A stretch of 25,390 bases of DNA, taken from positions 1 through 25,390 of the forward strand of contig CAAGEG010000033.1 of assembly GCA_900768785.1 (NCBI GenBank). The letters are read 5' to 3'. The notes beneath the pieces are model-generated. The model was not told the origin of the DNA. It did no database searches and saw only the letters and a program-made list of their open reading frames with translations. The DNA is from an uncultured Prevotella sp. GTDB lineage: Bacteria > Bacteroidota > Bacteroidia > Bacteroidales > Bacteroidaceae. Positions 23,731-25,390 of this stretch are shown one piece after another. The number at the start of each line of letters is the position of its first letter. The first letter of the stretch is position 1. The translations under genes and the position numbers were made by a program.

Positions 23731-24411
23731 CTATTTCTTTAATTTATTGTATTCATCTTCAGATATTTCTTGAACATAATCTAAAGCATCCAACTTGGAA
23801 GTGACCTTTTTCGTACCATCCCAATCTACATGAGTAATAATACGACCATAGTTAGCTACCCAATAACTTGTTTCTATAAATATATGCTTTTCTTTTTCAA
23901 AAATATAACTATTGGATCTTGTTATTTTAATGGCTTCCATGAATAACGATTTATTATATATGGAAGCATTAATATACACATATTCGGATGTGCATTGATA
24001 CATATCTCCTCTATTAGTTTCGGACCACTTAAAAGGGTTGTCCTTCTCAGGAAAAGCAAAAAGAATCAATTTGTCTTGATAGCACCTACGTCCGGTTAAT
24101 CTATTTTGCCGAAGTTGAACATCTGAAATTACTGCATTTTCTACGATGTGGTATCTATATGTGGTTTTGGCCGACATCACCCCAAGACCAATGTAGGTTT
24201 CTTCAACAAGATAATTGTCAAAATTCTGAGATTCAAAACTATACTGAGTTACAGACGAGAGATTTCCCTTACTGTCTGGCGAAGCGTAAGTACGGCTGCC
24301 GAAAGGATAAATATAATCCTCAAAATTATACTCTTGTGCTTTAGTTGACATAAAAAGTAGCATAATTGCCCCTAACAGAAGAAATGTTTTTTCATGAGCT
24401 GTTTTGTCCAT
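23731..24411 (-). CDS. Secreted protein of unknown function
   Basis: First gene of the two-gene operon. Starting at the ATG at 24411 gives MDKTAHEKTFLLLGAIMLLF then MSTKAQ, a standard Bacteroidales signal peptide. In-frame ATGs at 24429 and 24450 would add 6 or 13 polar residues. The mature protein (about 200 aa) is rich in aromatic residues and beta-strand-like stretches (YNFEDYIYPFGSRTYASPDS, AKTTYRYHIVENAVISDVQL, HIFIETSYWVANYGRIITHV), suggesting a beta-sandwich. No lipobox and no recognised domain. Tight spacing implies shared expression with the deiminase-like protein. Confidence 0.7.
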   Translation of the reverse strand: MDKTAHEKTFLLLGAIMLLFMSTKAQEYNFEDYIYPFGSRTYASPDSKGNLSSVTQYSFESQNFDNYLVEETYIGLGVMSAKTTYRYHIVENAVISDVQLRQNRLTGRRCYQDKLILFAFPEKDNPFKWSETNRGDMYQCTSEYVYINASIYNKSLFMEAIKITRSNSYIFEKEKHIFIETSYWVANYGRIITHVDWDGTKKVTSKLDALDYVQEISEDEYNKLKK

Positions 24412-24469
24412 TTTATCCTGTTGATTCATCAGTTTTAATTGATTAAACAAATTATCTATTTATAATATT

Positions 24470-24531
24470 TCCTGTCGTGACTGAACGGCTACGTGAAAAG
24501 TGCGTAGCTCATAAGTATAGGTCGTGCAGGA
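24470..24531 (+). ncRNA. Structured RNA element, copy A2
   Basis: It has the same 62-nt length as A1 and differs at five positions. The 3' arm of P1 is GTCGTGCAGGA instead of GTTACGCAGGA: G-U becomes G-C, U-A becomes U-G and G-C becomes G-U, all still paired with the unchanged 5' arm. P3 has a compensatory C-G to U-A change. It is followed by TTGGTTTTTA rather than a clean T-run, and no good plus-strand promoter precedes it, so it may be silent or cotranscribed. Confidence 0.5.
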
Positions 24532-24663
24532 TTGGTTTTTATGCTAGATTTAATTATTTTAATAATTTTCTATCATTCTAACCACCTCGAATTCAATGGG
24601 TTTAATTGGTGTTTTAAACGATTATTTTTGCCATCAGATTCTGAAGCATTTGTTTTTCAAGTG

Positions 24664-24671
24664 CAAAGGTA
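24664..24671 (-). promoter_or_regulatory. Possible -7 box upstream of the secreted-protein operon
   Basis: TACCTTTG on the minus strand matches the consensus, but no spaced TTTG is visible. If used, the operon would have a leader of about 240 nt containing A2 in antisense. Confidence 0.3.
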
Positions 24672-24724
24672 CGAAATTTTTCGACACATAAACGCAGTAG
24701 AGAACCTTTTCATTATACATAGCA

Positions 24725-24883
24725 AACGCTACGTCTGCGAAAAGTTAACTGCAACATTCACTTCACAAGGAATGTCGCAGTTAACCAAAGGCTCATTTTA
24801 TCCTGTTTTGGAAACTTAATTAATGCTAATATATCTTTAATATAAGCCAATAATAAAGAATTTAGTTAAAATATATTGAATTT
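24725..24883. repeat. 159-bp repeat, copy B2
   Basis: Gap-free counterpart of 21609-21767 in the same orientation. Similarity begins and ends sharply at AACGCTACG and TATTGAATTT. It keeps the 40-nt hairpin, but its minus-strand box is TATATTAG rather than TATATTTG. It lies 18 bases past the stop of the DUF4143 ATPase gene. Confidence 0.85.
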
Positions 24884-24901
24884 CTTTCTTTTGTGTTATG
24901 G

Positions 24902-25390
24902 CTATAGTTCTAACGAATTTTCTTTCAACAAAAAATCATATATTCCAATCGTTGTAATTCCTTGCTCGTCGCGCGTTATCGGACACTCTTCTCCAAGGAC
25001 AATAATTTTCTTGAAAGAGTCATCTACCTTTACCAACGAAGCCCGTTCTTGTTTAATATTTTCTTCTGATTCCATTCTGTAAGCAGATTGGATGTAATAC
25101 CTACGACTTCCCAAATTGCAGACAAAATCCACCTCCAAATTAGTACGTTGAGACTTTCCTTCCTCATTCTTTGTATAGGTGAGTACAGTGCCGACATCTA
25201 CGTTGAATCCTCGTGCTCTCATCTCATTGTATATGATATTTTCCATCAAGTGGCTTTTTTCATATTGTCGAAAGTTGATGCGAGCATTACGCAGTCCCAG
25301 GTCCATAAAATAATATTTATAAGGAGAGTTGATATATCGTTTGCCTTTTATATCGTAGCGGGTGGACTTTTCTATGATAAAAGAATCACA
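24902..25390 (-). CDS. DUF4143-type AAA ATPase, C-terminal part only
   Basis: The frame stays open to the window edge; 162 C-terminal residues are visible and the ATPase half lies outside. DSFIIEKSTRYDIKGKRYIN, then YKYYFMDLGLRNARINFRQ, HLMENIIYNEMRARGFNVDVG, LEVDFVCNLGSRRYYIQSAY and FKKIIVLGEECPITRDEQG are typical of DUF4143, a PD-(D/E)XK-like domain, in Bacteroidales AAA ATPases. An ATG at 25306 is internal, not the start. The protein ends normally (IYDFLLKENSLEL). Copies of this family are numerous in Bacteroidales; cellular function is unsettled. Confidence 0.9.
   Translation of the reverse strand, partial: CDSFIIEKSTRYDIKGKRYINSPYKYYFMDLGLRNARINFRQYEKSHLMENIIYNEMRARGFNVDVGTVLTYTKNEEGKSQRTNLEVDFVCNLGSRRYYIQSAYRMESEENIKQERASLVKVDDSFKKIIVLGEECPITRDEQGITTIGIYDFLLKENSLEL

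Noticed and set aside
22038..24531. Retron or CRISPR-associated RNA
   Set aside because: No reverse transcriptase, Cas gene or regularly spaced repeat-spacer array is present; only two distant copies of the element exist.
24532..24819. 95-codon plus-strand frame from A2 into B2
   Set aside because: It starts at the T-run of A2 and spans unrelated pieces. Only its last 31 codons recur in B1. Treated as repeat sequence, not a gene.

Overview
The window looks like a chromosomal segment from an AT-rich member of the Bacteroidales, probably Prevotella- or Muribaculaceae-like. Three things suggest this. Promoter -7 boxes repeatedly match TAnnTTTG, with a TTTG/TTG element about 19-22 bases upstream and almost no Shine-Dalgarno sites. 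The amylase C-terminal tail (AEYFNLQGIR...GIYIVKKG) is typical of these families. The gene families include a DUF4143 ATPase, a SUI1-like factor and AbiF/AbiE proteins. No 16S or other strict marker is present, so genus is inference.

Layout. 1-413 (-): 3' part of an AbiF/Abi_2-type gene, preceded by a short structured leader RNA with a U-tract. 579-740 (-): a 53-residue small protein. 917-4057 (+): a secreted GH13 amylase with two CBM26-like modules. 4320-5341 (+): an ECF sigma factor overlapping a DUF695 protein. 5377-6653 (-): an AbiEi/AbiEii type IV toxin-antitoxin pair. 6814-11939 (+): a TPR-like lipoprotein, a SUI1/YciH factor, an AddA-type helicase-nuclease and an anchored DNA/RNA non-specific endonuclease. 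12143-13008 (+): a HigB/HigA-like toxin-antitoxin pair with a 16-bp palindrome over its promoter. 13104-17317 (+): housekeeping genes dtd, a MazG-like pyrophosphohydrolase, deoC, a GYF_2/CD225 membrane protein, a DUF2752 protein, aguB and engB, often overlapping by ATGA. 17459-17534: tRNA-Lys(UUU) and its terminator.

The last third is accessory DNA and the most interesting part. From the tRNA-Lys 3' end to 21958 lies an apparent island. It is bounded by a 44-bp direct repeat (41/44 identical) made of the tRNA 3' end plus its terminator. It carries a SLOG-like Rossmann domain fused to a truncated sigma-70 (region 2 only), a beta-CASP/RNase J-like metallo-hydrolase with an unassigned C-terminal region, a fossil of a second sigma gene end, and a PD-(D/E)XK-type protein. 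No integrase is visible, but a cluster of GTACCACA iterons sits just inside the distal repeat. I infer a nucleotide-sensing defence or regulatory system with exchangeable nuclease effectors. This is untested.

Beyond the island is a minus-strand operon: a secreted protein of unknown function and a membrane-anchored peptidyl-arginine/agmatine deiminase-like enzyme. It is flanked by two copies of a 62-nt structured element. The five differences between the copies all preserve base pairing, and the first copy has its own promoter and a following T-run, so it is a strong candidate small RNA. A second, 159-bp repeat family (about 94% identical) also flanks this segment. The window ends inside a DUF4143-type ATPase gene.

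AbiF, AbiE, HigBA-like and the SLOG-sigma island together make the window rich in defence-like loci between otherwise conserved genes.
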